64,000 nt of DNA from the NCBI RefSeq assembly GCF_014648175.1, contig NZ_BMQP01000007.1:62001-126000 (forward strand). Direction: 5' to 3'. Numbering within the stretch: position 1 is the first letter of the stretch; the number at the start of each line of letters is the position of its first letter. The position numbers and the translations under genes are program-made. Of the stretch, positions 18,938-27,248 are shown one piece after another. The DNA is from Planobispora rosea. Its GTDB lineage: Bacteria > Actinomycetota > Actinomycetes > Streptosporangiales > Streptosporangiaceae. The notes below the pieces were generated by a model, which was given only the letters and a program-made list of their open reading frames with translations, did no database searches and was not told the origin of the DNA.

Positions 18938-19026
18938 CCGACAATTTTATGCGGCCGGGGCCCCGCGGTCTTCTCCGGCGTCTCCCACCGGCCTGTTGTG
19001 TGCCGGTACGGCCACCCTCACATGCG

Positions 19027-19063
19027 CGTACGGCTCCCGCCGGGCGATGGCGGGAGCCGTACG
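19027..19063. terminator. Strong hairpin after the DHA2 exporter
   Basis: Perfect 15-bp arms CGTACGGCTCCCGCC (19027-19041) and GGCGGGAGCCGTACG (19049-19063) with a 7-nt loop, 46 bp beyond the exporter stop codon and before the DUF3039 start. Confidence 0.75.
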
Positions 19064-19080
19064 GCGGACGGCGGGGTCCG

Positions 19081-19112
19081 CCCGTGCGGACCTCAGCCCG
19101 TGCGGACCTCAG
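19081..19112. repeat. 16-bp tandem repeat at the DHA2 exporter stop
   Basis: CCCGTGCGGACCTCAG at 19081-19096 and 19097-19112. The TCA of the second copy (19109-19111) is the exporter stop, and a partial third copy with mismatches runs back into the coding end. The duplication gives repeated TGA-containing units downstream of the gene. Confidence 0.8.
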
Positions 19113-20695
19113 CCCATGTGGATCGGGGCGCCCTCGGTCTTGCGGCCGGCCTTGACGACCAGCGCGAGCAGGGCGGCGAGCACCGCGACGCCGGTGCTGA
19201 TCTGGAAGGCGAGGTGCATGCCGTCCAGGAAGGAGGAGTTCACCACACGGGTGATCGCCTGGACCACCGGCTCGGGCGTGCCGGGGGCGGCGCCCGCCTC
19301 GGCGAAGTTCGCGCCCTGTTCGACGAGCTTCATCTGCTCGGCCGGGAGCTGCGCCAGCCCGGCGGCGCTCCAGTAACCGGGGAGCACGTCGCTCACCTTG
19401 GCCGCGACGATCGCGCCGAGCACCGCGGTGCCCAGCGAGCCGCCGACCTGCATCGCCGACTGCTGCATGCCGCCGGCGACGCCGCTGAGCTCCTCGGGGG
19501 CGTTGCCCACGATGATCTCGGTGGCGCCGACCATGACCGGCGAGAGGCCGAAGGCGAGCAGCACGAACGGGACCGCGCTGGCCACGTAGCCGTCCTCAAT
19601 CCCCAGGCGGGACAGGAGGAACATCGCGACAGCGGTGATCAGCATGCCCGCCGCGATGGGAAGCTTCGGGCCGAACTTGCTGATCGCAGCGCCCGCCAGC
19701 GGCGAGGCGACGATCATGCCGGCGCTCATCGGGAGCATGCGGATGCCCGCCTCCAGCGGCGACAGGTTGTGCACGCCCTGGAAGTAGAACGTGAGGAAGA
19801 ACATCGCGCCGAACATCGAGAACGCCATCAGGACCATCAGCAGGGTGCCGACGGAGACCGACAGGTTCCTGAAGAGGCTGAGCGGGATCAGCGGCTCGGA
19901 GACCCTGCCCTGCCACCAGACGAACGCTCCGCCGATCACCACGGCGCCCGTGAGGAAGGCGAGGGTCTTGACGTCGCCCCAGCCGTACTCGGGAGCCTTG
20001 ATGATCGCCCAGATGAGGCAGAACATCGCGCCCGAGAGCAGCACGACGCCGAGCCAGTCGACCCTGGACAGGGAGTCGGCCCTGCTCTCCTTGATGACGA
20101 GCATTCCGACGGCCAGTGCGACGATGCCGACCGGGACGTTGATGAAGAACACCGACTGCCAGTTGACGTTCTCCACCAGCAGGCCGCCGACGATGGGGCC
20201 GGCCGCGCTGGACAGGCCGATCGTGGCGCCCCAGATGCCGATCGCCATGTTGAGCTTCTCGGCCGGGAAGGCGGCGCGGAGCAGGGCGAGGGCGGCGGGC
20301 TGGAGCAGCGCGCCGAACAGGCCCTGCAGGACGCGGAAGGCGATCAGCATGCCGATGGAGTCGCTCAGGCCGATGGCGAGCGAGGTGAGCGCGAAGCCGG
20401 CGATGCCGATGACGAAGACCCGCTTGTGCCCGAACAGGTCGCCGAGCTTGCCCGCTGTGATCAGGAACACCGCGAGCGCCAGGAGGTAACCGCTGGTCAC
20501 CCACTGCAGGTCTTCCAGGGACGCCTTGAGCTCGGCGCCGATCACGGGGTTGGCGATGGCGACGACCGTGCCGTCGAGCATCACCATCATCACGCCGAGC
20601 GAGACCGCCAAGAGGGTGAGCCAGGGATGACCCTGTCTGGACGATGCGCCCGGGCCGGATGGCGGCGGTGCCGCCACCGTCTTGGCATTTGCCAT
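19109..20695 (-). CDS. DHA2-family (14-helix) multidrug MFS transporter
   Basis: 528 aa from ATG at 20695 (GGGGGA six bases upstream; a longer frame to 20728 is less likely). DHA2 signatures: helix 1 VSLGVMMVMLDGTVVAIANP, motif A loop GKLGDLFGHKRVFVIG, helix 5 motif C-like GPIVGGLLVENVNWQSVFFI. About 14 hydrophobic segments are visible. The C-terminal part has long extracytoplasmic loops (GYWSAAGLAQLPAEQMKLVE) usual for this group. The divergent TetR gene starts 151 bp away, the classical layout for a drug-inducible exporter. It ends at a 16-bp tandem repeat and a strong hairpin. Confidence 0.92.
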   Translation of the reverse strand: MANAKTVAAPPPSGPGASSRQGHPWLTLLAVSLGVMMVMLDGTVVAIANPVIGAELKASLEDLQWVTSGYLLALAVFLITAGKLGDLFGHKRVFVIGIAGFALTSLAIGLSDSIGMLIAFRVLQGLFGALLQPAALALLRAAFPAEKLNMAIGIWGATIGLSSAAGPIVGGLLVENVNWQSVFFINVPVGIVALAVGMLVIKESRADSLSRVDWLGVVLLSGAMFCLIWAIIKAPEYGWGDVKTLAFLTGAVVIGGAFVWWQGRVSEPLIPLSLFRNLSVSVGTLLMVLMAFSMFGAMFFLTFYFQGVHNLSPLEAGIRMLPMSAGMIVASPLAGAAISKFGPKLPIAAGMLITAVAMFLLSRLGIEDGYVASAVPFVLLAFGLSPVMVGATEIIVGNAPEELSGVAGGMQQSAMQVGGSLGTAVLGAIVAAKVSDVLPGYWSAAGLAQLPAEQMKLVEQGANFAEAGAAPGTPEPVVQAITRVVNSSFLDGMHLAFQISTGVAVLAALLALVVKAGRKTEGAPIHMG

Positions 20696-20845
20696 GGAGG
20701 GTCCCCCATTCACGTTGATACGTCCCACCTTGGGATGTCAGCTCCGGTAATTTATGACAGTCTCTGACAGATGACAAATTCTTTTACGAGGCAGAAGCTG
20801 CCTTATGGCAGACTGTGAAGTCAACGTTGCGAGGAGGTGACAGCC
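20696..20845. promoter_or_regulatory. Divergent promoter/operator between the DHA2 exporter and TetR
   Basis: An AT-richer 150-bp gap. Candidate operator sequences are AGGCAG-AAG-CTGCCT (inverted arms near 20788) and the palindrome CAACGTTG just before the TetR ribosome site. Its relative TCAACGT is on the other strand near the exporter start. The direct repeat CTGTCA-GAGA-CTGTCA reads on the minus strand in the centre. A TetR dimer binding one of these would control both genes. Which motif is used is unknown. Confidence 0.5.
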
Positions 20846-21475
20846 ATGAGTCGGCCGGGCCTACGTGAGCGCAAGAAGCAGAAGACACGGCTGGCACTCA
20901 TCGACGCCGCCCTGGACCTGTTCCGCGCCCAGGGCTACGAGGCGACGACCGTCGACCAGATCGCGGCCGCGGCGGATGTCTCACCGCGGACGTTCTTCCG
21001 CTACTTCGCGACCAAGGAGGACGTCGCGCTCTCCCTCCCCGTCGACGGGCAGGAGGTGATGCTGAGGGAACTCGCCGACCGGCCCCCCGAGGAGCCGCCC
21101 TTCGTCGCGCTCAGCCACGCCATGCGCGCGGTCCTCACCGAGCTGCAGGAGGGGGACGTGACCGATGTCACGCGGTTCCTCAAGTCCCGCGAGCTGGTGG
21201 AGACCACTCCTGCCCTCTTCGCCGGAAGCGTGCGCCGGATGATGGAGAACGAGCGGCGGCTCATCGACGAGATCGCCCGCCGCGAGGGTTCCTCCCCCGA
21301 CGACCTCCTCCCCCACTTCGTGGTCTCCCTGTTCACCACCGTGGCACGCGTCGGCTTCGAGTCCTGCCACCCGCAGAGCATCCAGGACCTGTCCGCCTTC
21401 GCCGAGCGCCTGGAGCAGATGCTCTCCCTCGCCGAACGCTCCCTGCGGCCCGGCTGGGATCGCGGTCGCGTCTGA
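20846..21475 (+). CDS. TetR/AcrR-family regulator, probable repressor of the DHA2 exporter
   Basis: 209 aa from ATG at 20846, five bases after a near-perfect ribosome site GAGGAGGTGA (20831-20840). The HTH region is typical: RERKKQKTRLALIDAALDLF, then ATTVDQIAAAADVSPRTFFR and YFATKEDVALSLP. The C-terminal ligand domain (~150 aa, helical) contains FLKSRELVETTPALFAGSVR and no recognisable ligand signature. It is divergent from the exporter; the likely mechanism is release of the shared operator on drug binding (inference from layout). Confidence 0.92.
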   Translation: MSRPGLRERKKQKTRLALIDAALDLFRAQGYEATTVDQIAAAADVSPRTFFRYFATKEDVALSLPVDGQEVMLRELADRPPEEPPFVALSHAMRAVLTELQEGDVTDVTRFLKSRELVETTPALFAGSVRRMMENERRLIDEIARREGSSPDDLLPHFVVSLFTTVARVGFESCHPQSIQDLSAFAERLEQMLSLAERSLRPGWDRGRV

Positions 21476-21491
21476 CGGCGACGGTGGAGGC

Positions 21492-22070
21492 TCAGTTCAT
21501 CGTGGGGTCGTCGGGGCAGGTCGCCACGTAGGCGAGCTCCCCGCGCTGGCGGCGGAGCACCGCGCGCCACAGGGACTCGGGGTTGCCGTGGAAGGTGTCT
21601 CCGGGCTCGGAGTCCACCACGTACCACGCGCCCTCGCCGATCTCGGCCTCCAGCTGTCCGGCGGTCCACCCGGCGTACCCGGCGAAGATCCGCATCTGGG
21701 CGATCTCACCGGCGAGGATCTCCGGCGGGGCGTCGAGGTCGACGGTGCCCAGCCGGGACACCGCGGCGATGCCGGTGTGCAGCCGCCGCCAGCCCAGCGG
21801 TTCCTGACCGCTCGGGACCGCGGCCAGCGCCAGGGCGCTGTCGGTCTGCACCGGACCGCCCTGGAACAGGACGGGCGGCCCGGTGACCAGCGCGTCCCAG
21901 GTGGGCAGCACGTCGGTCACCGCGATGTCGCTCGGCCGGTTGAGCACCACCCCGAGGGTGCCCCCGGTCGCGTCATGCTCCAGGATCAGGACCACGCAGC
22001 GCCGGAAGTTCGGGTCGTCGAGCTTCGGGGTCGCCACGAGCAGCCCGCCGACGTAGATCGCCTCCGCCAT
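21492..22070 (-). CDS. YqgE/AlgH family protein (DUF179)
   Basis: 192 aa. Family features: GGLLVATPKLDDPNFRRCVV at the start, LEHDATGGTLGVVLNRPSDI, GGPVQTDSALALAAV and RIFAGYAGWTAGQLEAEIGE, and an end with WRAVLRRQRGELAY. The fold is a two-layer sandwich of unknown biochemical function. It is convergent with the tetR gene and upstream of nothing obvious; malic enzyme precedes it on the same strand by 57 bp, so the two may share a transcript. Confidence 0.92.
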   Translation of the reverse strand: MAEAIYVGGLLVATPKLDDPNFRRCVVLILEHDATGGTLGVVLNRPSDIAVTDVLPTWDALVTGPPVLFQGGPVQTDSALALAAVPSGQEPLGWRRLHTGIAAVSRLGTVDLDAPPEILAGEIAQMRIFAGYAGWTAGQLEAEIGEGAWYVVDSEPGDTFHGNPESLWRAVLRRQRGELAYVATCPDDPTMN

Positions 22071-22127
22071 TCCTCCATCATCCTCCAGCCCCGGTCCGCA
22101 CGCGGGGGTGGAACCGATACGGGCCGT

Positions 22128-23546
22128 CTACACCTCGGTCATGCCGGTGCGCGCCCGGCCGCCGGCCGACTCGCGCACGGCCGCCGCGACGGCGCCCGCC
22201 ACGTCCGGATGGAACACGCTGGGGATGATGTAGTTCGGGCCGAGTTCCTCGGCGGTGACCACCGCGGCCAGCGCCCGGGCCGCGGCCAGCAGCATCTCCT
22301 CGGTGACCACGCTGGCCTGGGCGTCGAGCAGGCCGCGGAAGACGCCGGGGAAGGCCAGCACGTTGTTGATCTGGTTGGGGTAGTCCGAACGGCCGGTGGC
22401 GACCACGGCCGCGTGCTCGCGGGCGTCGTCGGGCGAGACCTCCGGCTCCGGATTGGCCAGCGCGAAGACCACGGCGTCCTCGGCCATGGTGGCGATGTCG
22501 TCGCCGTTGAGGATGCCGGGGGCGGACACCCCCACGAAGACGTCGGCGCCCTTGACCGCACCGCGCAGGTCACCGGAGTATCCCTCGGTGTTGGTGTGCT
22601 CCGCGATCCACCGGAGCGAGGCGTCCAGGTCGTCGCGCCCGAGGTGCACGGCCCCCCGGTAGTCACAGACGATCACGTTGCGCGCGCCGGCCGCGAGCAG
22701 CAGGCGCAGCACCGCCGTACCGGCCGCGCCGGCTCCGGCGAGGGCGATGCGGACGCCGGCCAGGTCCTTGCCGACCACGCGCAGCGCGTTGGTCAGCGCG
22801 GCCAGGACGCAGATCGCGGTGCCGTGCTGGTCGTCGTGGAAGACCGGGATGTCCAGCAGCTCCCGGAGCCTCCGCTCCACCTCGAAGCAGCGCGGCGCGG
22901 AGATGTCCTCCAGGTTGATGCCGCCGAAGCCGGGCGCGATGAGCTGGACCGCCCGGACGATCTCGTCGACGTCCTGGGTGTCCAGGCAGATCGGCCAGGC
23001 GTCGATGTCGGCGAAGCGTTTGAACAGCGCGGCCTTGCCCTCCATGACGGGGAGCGCGGCGGCCGGCCCGATGTTGCCCAGGCCGAGCACGGCCGAGCCG
23101 TCGGTGACCACGGCGACGCTGTTGCGCTTGATCGTCAGGCGGCGGGCGTCCTCGGGGTTGCGGGCGATCGCCATGGAGACCCGGGCGACACCGGGCGTGT
23201 AGGCCATGGAGAGCTCGTCGCGGTTGCGCAGCGGCACCTTCGACTTCATCTCGATCTTGCCGCCGAGGTGCATGAGGAAGGTCCGGTCGGAGACCTTGTG
23301 GATGACCACGCCCTCGACGTCGTCGAGCTTGTCGACGATGGCCTGGGCGTGGTCGGTGTCACGGGCGGCGCACGTGACGTCGATGCGCAGGGTCTCGTGC
23401 CCGGCGGTGGTCACGTCGAGGGCGGTGACCACGCCCCCGGCGGACTCGACGGCGTGGGTGAGCTGGCTGACGGCCTTGCCGCCGGCCGGCACCTCCAGCC
23501 GCACGGTGATGGAGTACGACACACTCGGCACAGTGGCCACAGTCAA
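22128..23546 (-). CDS. NAD(P)-dependent malic enzyme with N-terminal ACT-like domain
   Basis: 472 aa from TTG at 23546 (AGGAG upstream; GTG at 23540 is an alternative). Oxidative decarboxylation of malate to pyruvate. Residues ~8-90 form an ACT-type regulatory domain ([20 protein letters not shown]). The enzyme body follows with [40 protein letters not shown], the metal-site [20 protein letters not shown] and the NAD-site [39 protein letters not shown] and [20 protein letters not shown] follow. ACT-fused malic enzymes are usual in actinobacteria, and the amino-acid effector is unknown. Confidence 0.93.
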   Translation of the reverse strand: MTVATVPSVSYSITVRLEVPAGGKAVSQLTHAVESAGGVVTALDVTTAGHETLRIDVTCAARDTDHAQAIVDKLDDVEGVVIHKVSDRTFLMHLGGKIEMKSKVPLRNRDELSMAYTPGVARVSMAIARNPEDARRLTIKRNSVAVVTDGSAVLGLGNIGPAAALPVMEGKAALFKRFADIDAWPICLDTQDVDEIVRAVQLIAPGFGGINLEDISAPRCFEVERRLRELLDIPVFHDDQHGTAICVLAALTNALRVVGKDLAGVRIALAGAGAAGTAVLRLLLAAGARNVIVCDYRGAVHLGRDDLDASLRWIAEHTNTEGYSGDLRGAVKGADVFVGVSAPGILNGDDIATMAEDAVVFALANPEPEVSPDDAREHAAVVATGRSDYPNQINNVLAFPGVFRGLLDAQASVVTEEMLLAAARALAAVVTAEELGPNYIIPSVFHPDVAGAVAAAVRESAGGRARTGMTEV

Positions 23547-23637
23547 CCCGCTCCTTCGCGACCGACCTGGTTCGGGATTACCCTGCCAAATCTAGTGCCC
23601 CTCCCGCCAATGTTCGCCCCGTCGCGTCACCCGGGAC

Positions 23638-23721
23638 GGTCAGTCCGGCGGTCAGTCCGGCGGTCAGTCCGGCGGTCAGTCCGGCGGTCAGTCCGGCGGT
23701 CAGTCCGGCGGTCAGTCCAGA
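23638..23721. repeat. 12-bp tandem repeat (7 copies) at the end of the cytidylate-kinase-like gene
   Basis: GGTCAGTCCGGC repeats six times without a mismatch (23638-23709); a seventh, diverged copy (23710-23721) contains the stop codon of the downstream-read kinase-like gene. Because the unit is 12 bp, each copy supplies another in-frame TGA, so seven consecutive stops follow one another. Confidence 0.9.
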
Positions 23722-24341
23722 GCCGTCGCCGCCGTCACGATCAGGTCCACGCAGGCGTCCACCGGGATGACCGTGCTGTCCAGGACCAGGTGGTAGAGGT
23801 ACGGCGAGGCGGGGTCGGCACGGTAGAAGTGGCGGACGTAGGCGGTCCGCGCCCGGTCGTTGTCCTCCACCAGCTTGCGGGCCTGGCGCTCGGTCAGCCC
23901 GGCCAGCGCCGCCGTCCGCAGGATCCGCCTGCGGGGCGGGGCGTCCAGCCGCACGTGCAGCGCGCCGGGATGGTCCGCCAGGACCAGCGCCCCGCCGCGC
24001 CCGAGGATGACCCCGCCCTGCTCGCGCGCGACCTTCTTGATCACGTTCTCGGTGTGGACGGCGAAGTCCTCCGGCGGGAGCGGCATCGCGCCGGGCAGGT
24101 AGACGTCCACGCCGCCGAAGGTCGCCGTCGGCAGCCGCGCGGCCCCCGACAGCAACCAGCCCAGCCCGTGCTCGGAGCGGTCGTCGTGGGAGAGCGCCTC
24201 CTCCAGCGTGCAGCCGAGCTCCTGGGCCACCGCACCGGGGATCGCCCGGTCCACGAACGGCACGCCGAGACGTTCGGCCACCGCCGGGCCGATCACACTG
24301 CCGGCGGTGCCGTACGTCGCGGAGATGGTGACGACCCGCAT
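23712..24341 (-). CDS. Cytidylate kinase-like P-loop protein (AAA_33/Cytidylate_kin2 type)
   Basis: 209 aa from ATG at 24341. The N-terminus VVTISATYGTAGSVIGPAVA is a degenerate P-loop of the cytidylate-kinase-like family, followed by ERLGVPFVDRAIPGAVAQEL. Then come VILGRGGALVLADHPGALHV and RLDAPPRRRI, where an Arg-rich lid and a nucleotide-monophosphate site would be. NDRARTAYVRHFYRADPASP and YLYHLVLDSTVIPVDACVDL close the protein. Members are widespread and mostly uncharacterised, and a dedicated nucleotide kinase is inferred only from fold. The start has a weak ribosome site; its stop lies in a 12-bp repeat array. Confidence 0.8.
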   Translation of the reverse strand: MRVVTISATYGTAGSVIGPAVAERLGVPFVDRAIPGAVAQELGCTLEEALSHDDRSEHGLGWLLSGAARLPTATFGGVDVYLPGAMPLPPEDFAVHTENVIKKVAREQGGVILGRGGALVLADHPGALHVRLDAPPRRRILRTAALAGLTERQARKLVEDNDRARTAYVRHFYRADPASPYLYHLVLDSTVIPVDACVDLIVTAATALD

Positions 24342-24417
24342 ACCGCATTCATGCCCGGCGGGGCGTCTCCGTATGACATTTCCCGGCCGCTGGTCGGAGC
24401 GGCTTTCCGGCCGTCGG

Positions 24418-25350
24418 TCAGAACAGCGCGGACGCCAGGTTCCGGCGGGCCTTGACGATCGACGGGTCGTCCGCCGGGAGCGTGTCGAACAGGCCGAGCA
24501 GGTGCAGCCTGGCCCGGTCGCGCCCCTCGCCCGCGGTCCTGCGCACCACCCCGATGAGACGGTCGAAGGCGGCGTCCACCTCTCCGGAGAGCATCTCGAA
24601 GTCGGCGGCCAGGAGCTGGGCCTCGATGTCGGCGGGATCGCCCAGGCGGCGCTCCACATCCGCGGGGTCGACGCCCTGGGTCCGCCGGATCAGGCCGAGG
24701 CCGGCCAGGCCCAGCTTGGCGTCCTGGTCGTTCGGGGAGCGGGCCAGCAGCCGCTCGTACGCCGCCGTCGCGCCGTCGAGGTCGCCGGCGTCGATGGCGC
24801 GTTCCGCGTCGAGGATGTCCGGATCCACCGGCGCCTCCTCGGGCCGCGCGCCGCCCTCCGGGCCCTCCCCGGGCGGCGGGAGGTACTGGGCCAGGGCCTC
24901 CATCAGCTGGGCGAGCCAGTCGCGCAGCTGCGGCTCGGTGGCGATGCCGGGAACGACCGCGACCGGCTGCCCCTGGAAGATGGCGTACAGCGCGGGCACG
25001 TTCTGCACCCGCAGGGCCTGGGCGATCTGCCTGCTGACCTCGACGTCCACCCGCGCCAGCGTCCACCGGCCCGCGTGCTCCGCGGTCAGTTTCTCCAGCA
25101 GCAGGCTGTACTGCCTGGCCTGCTCGGCGCGGCTGACGGTGAGCTCCAGCAGCACCAGGCTGTTCATGGAGCGTTCGACGACCTCGGTCGCGAAGTTGGC
25201 GTCGTCGACATCGACGACCTGCGCCGGAGCGCCCCCGGTTTCCTGCGCGGCGGCCTCCCGCCTCGCCTGCGCCTCCAGCGCCTGCTTGCGCGCGCCGAGG
25301 TCCACGGCACCGTACAACGATCCGGGTCGAGTAAAGTCCGCTGGGCTCAT
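24418..25350 (-). CDS. CnoX/YbbN-like thioredoxin-TPR protein without active-site cysteines
   Basis: 310 aa from ATG at 25350. N-terminal ~45 residues are disordered, followed by a thioredoxin-fold domain. Where thioredoxins have Cys-x-x-Cys, this protein reads LELTVSRAEQARQYS, so there is no redox pair; the cis-Pro region VQNVPALYAIFQGQPV is intact. A helical tetratricopeptide-like C-terminal half follows (ERAIDAGDLDGATAAYERLL, DAKLGLAGLGLIRRTQG). In E. coli CnoX is a holdase that passes substrates to GroEL and DnaK. The orthologue near fadA4 in M. tuberculosis (Rv1324) has the same layout, from memory. Here the gene is separated from thiolase by 5-6 kb. Confidence 0.88.
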   Translation of the reverse strand: MSPADFTRPGSLYGAVDLGARKQALEAQARREAAAQETGGAPAQVVDVDDANFATEVVERSMNSLVLLELTVSRAEQARQYSLLLEKLTAEHAGRWTLARVDVEVSRQIAQALRVQNVPALYAIFQGQPVAVVPGIATEPQLRDWLAQLMEALAQYLPPPGEGPEGGARPEEAPVDPDILDAERAIDAGDLDGATAAYERLLARSPNDQDAKLGLAGLGLIRRTQGVDPADVERRLGDPADIEAQLLAADFEMLSGEVDAAFDRLIGVVRRTAGEGRDRARLHLLGLFDTLPADDPSIVKARRNLASALF

Positions 25351-25444
25351 GACACCAATCCTGCCGTATCCGCGCCCCTCGCCGTGCGCAGCGTCGCCAT
25401 CAGTCCCCGAGCCGCGACGCGCCGGCGTCGCCATCGACACAGCC

Positions 25445-27112
25445 TCAGAAGCGGGCGGGTTCGGTGTAGACGCCCCAGACGTCGCGGAGGGCGTCGCAGA
25501 TCTCTCCCAGGGTGGCCTCAGCGCGGACCGCGTCGAGCATGGTGGGGATCATGTTGCCCTCCCCCCTGGCCACCTGGACCATCGCGGCCAGGGCTGCGTC
25601 CACGGCCGCCTGGTCGCGGGCCGCGCGGCGCTCGGCCAGGACGCGGTTCTGCTCGCGCTCGACCTCGTGGCTCACCCGCAGGATCTCCAGGGGCTCCTCG
25701 GCGGAGGCCGTGTGGCAGTTCACCCCGACGATCCGCTTCTCGCCTTTCTCCAGCTTGCGCTGGTAGTCGAAGGCGGCCTCGGCGATCTCGGACATGAACC
25801 AGCCGTCCTCGATGCCGCGCAGGATGCCGGAGGTCATCGAGCCGTCGGAGCCCATGTCCCGGATCTTCGCGAAGATCGCCTCGGCCTCCGCCTCGATGCG
25901 GTCGGTGAGCGCCTCGACGTACCAGGAGCCGCCGAGCGGGTCGGCGACGTTGACGACCTCGGTCTCCTCCATGATCACCTGCTGGGTGCGCAGCGCGATC
26001 TCGGCGGCCTTCTGGGTCGGCAGCGCGAGCACCTCGTCCAGCGCGTTGGTGTGCAGCGAGTTGGTCCCGCCCAGCACGGCCGCGAGCGCCTCGATCGCGG
26101 TGCGGACCACGTTGTTGTACGGCTGCTGCGCGGTCAGCGAGACCCCGGCCGTCTGGGTGTGGAAGCGCAGCCACTGCGCCTTGTCCGTCGTGGCGCCGTA
26201 GACGTCGCGCATCCACCGGGCCCAGATCCGCCGGGCCGCCCGGAATTTGGCGATCTCCTCGAAGAAGTCGATGTGCGCGTCGAAGAAGAACGACAGACCG
26301 GGGGCGAAGACGTCGACGTCGAGGCCGCGGGACAGGCCCAGCTCCACGTAGCCGAACCCGTCGGCCAGGGTGAACGCCAGCTCCTGTGCGGCGGTGGAGC
26401 CCGCCTCCCGGATGTGGTAGCCGGACACGCTCAGCGGCTTGTAGGCCGGGATCTCGGCGGCGCAGAACTCCATCAGGTCGCCGATCAGCCGCAGGTGCGG
26501 CTCGGGTGCGAACAGCCACTCCTTCTGCGCGATGTACTCCTTGAAGATGTCCGTCTGGAGCGTCCCGTTGAGGCGGCCGGCGGGGACGCCCTGCCGCTCG
26601 GCGGCCACGACGTACATGCAGAAGATCGGGACGGCCGGGCCGCTGATCGTCATGGAGGTCGTGATGTCGCCCAGCGGGATGCCGTCGAACAGCAGGTCCA
26701 TGTCCATCGCGGAGTCGATCGCCACCCCGCAGTGCCCGACCTCGCCGAGGGAGCGCGGGTCGTCGGAGTCGCGCCCCATCAGCGTCGGCATGTCGAAGGC
26801 CACGCTCAGCCCGCCGCCGCCCGCGCCCAGGATCATCTTGTAGCGCTCGTTGGTCTGCCGGGCGTTGCCGAACCCCGCGAACTGCCGGATGGTCCAGGTC
26901 TTGCCCCGGTAGCCGGTGGCGTGCAGGCCCCGGGTGAACGGGTATTCGCCGGGCCAGCCGATGCGCCCGAACCGGGGGTCGTCACCCGCGGGCCCGTAGA
27001 CCGGCTCCACCTCCAGGCCGGAGAGCGTCCGGAACTCCGACTCCCGCTTGGCGGCCTTGTCGAAGCGCGCCTGCCAGCGCGCCCGCCCCGCCTCGATCTC
27101 CTCGGCGTTCAT
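25445..27112 (-). CDS. icmA: Coenzyme-B12 mutase large subunit, isobutyryl-CoA mutase type (IcmA)
   Basis: 555 aa; TIM-barrel catalytic part only, with no B12-binding domain, so it needs a separate small subunit (IcmB), not in this window. The substrate-pocket residues are Phe78 (TIRQFAGFGNARQTN) and Gln196 (FKEYIAQKEWLF). Methylmalonyl-CoA mutase has Tyr and Arg at these places, whereas isobutyryl-CoA mutase has Phe and Gln. The sequence closely matches my memory of Streptomyces IcmA. It interconverts isobutyryl-CoA and n-butyryl-CoA in valine and fatty-acid metabolism. The ribosome site GGAGAGGTG is well placed. It is preceded by a perfect palindrome and a MarR gene. Confidence 0.9.
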   Translation of the reverse strand: MNAEEIEAGRARWQARFDKAAKRESEFRTLSGLEVEPVYGPAGDDPRFGRIGWPGEYPFTRGLHATGYRGKTWTIRQFAGFGNARQTNERYKMILGAGGGGLSVAFDMPTLMGRDSDDPRSLGEVGHCGVAIDSAMDMDLLFDGIPLGDITTSMTISGPAVPIFCMYVVAAERQGVPAGRLNGTLQTDIFKEYIAQKEWLFAPEPHLRLIGDLMEFCAAEIPAYKPLSVSGYHIREAGSTAAQELAFTLADGFGYVELGLSRGLDVDVFAPGLSFFFDAHIDFFEEIAKFRAARRIWARWMRDVYGATTDKAQWLRFHTQTAGVSLTAQQPYNNVVRTAIEALAAVLGGTNSLHTNALDEVLALPTQKAAEIALRTQQVIMEETEVVNVADPLGGSWYVEALTDRIEAEAEAIFAKIRDMGSDGSMTSGILRGIEDGWFMSEIAEAAFDYQRKLEKGEKRIVGVNCHTASAEEPLEILRVSHEVEREQNRVLAERRAARDQAAVDAALAAMVQVARGEGNMIPTMLDAVRAEATLGEICDALRDVWGVYTEPARF

Positions 27113-27157
27113 CGCCCACCTCTCCGTCCGGCTTGTGGCCCCGGAAAACGACCTCGG

Positions 27158-27185
27158 AAAAATACTAGGACGTCCTAGTATTTTT
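27158..27185. promoter_or_regulatory. Perfect 28-bp palindrome in the icmA promoter
   Basis: AAAAATACTAGGAC and its exact complement meet at 27171/27172, giving 28 bp with no mismatch. The centre is CTAGGACGTCCTAG. It is 46-73 bp upstream of the icmA start and 63 bp after the marR stop. Its low GC content and length suit a MarR- or TetR-family operator, with MarR next door the obvious binder. As RNA the site would also be a hairpin followed by T residues, so a terminator role for marR cannot be excluded. Confidence 0.7.
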
Positions 27186-27248
27186 TGGCCAGCGTCGCCC
27201 GGGAGGGAGTTCCCTTCCCGGGAACGCGACGGTGATTCGTCCGGGAGG

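Noticed and set aside
18257..20767. 836-aa plus-strand frame opposite the metalloprotease and DHA2 exporter
   Set aside because: Composition is His/Glu/Asp/Arg-rich without domains, the mirror of hydrophobic transmembrane codons on the other strand.
23638..23721. CRISPR-like repeat array
   Set aside because: Units are 12 bp and directly adjacent with no spacers; no cas genes in the window.
25445..27112. Methylmalonyl-CoA mutase large subunit
   Set aside because: Pocket residues are Phe78 and Gln196 and the B12-binding domain is missing, which fits isobutyryl-CoA mutase.
21588..27178. Two very long plus-strand open frames (955 and 908 aa)
   Set aside because: Both run opposite to YqgE, malic enzyme, kinase-like, CnoX-like and icmA genes, with low-complexity composition; the minus-strand genes carry all known motifs.
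27158..27185. 28-bp palindrome as a simple terminator of marR
   Set aside because: A terminator in this genome normally has a GC-rich stem (as at 34597 or 7705). This AT-rich, perfectly symmetric DNA site in a promoter gap is better explained as an operator, though the T tract leaves some doubt.
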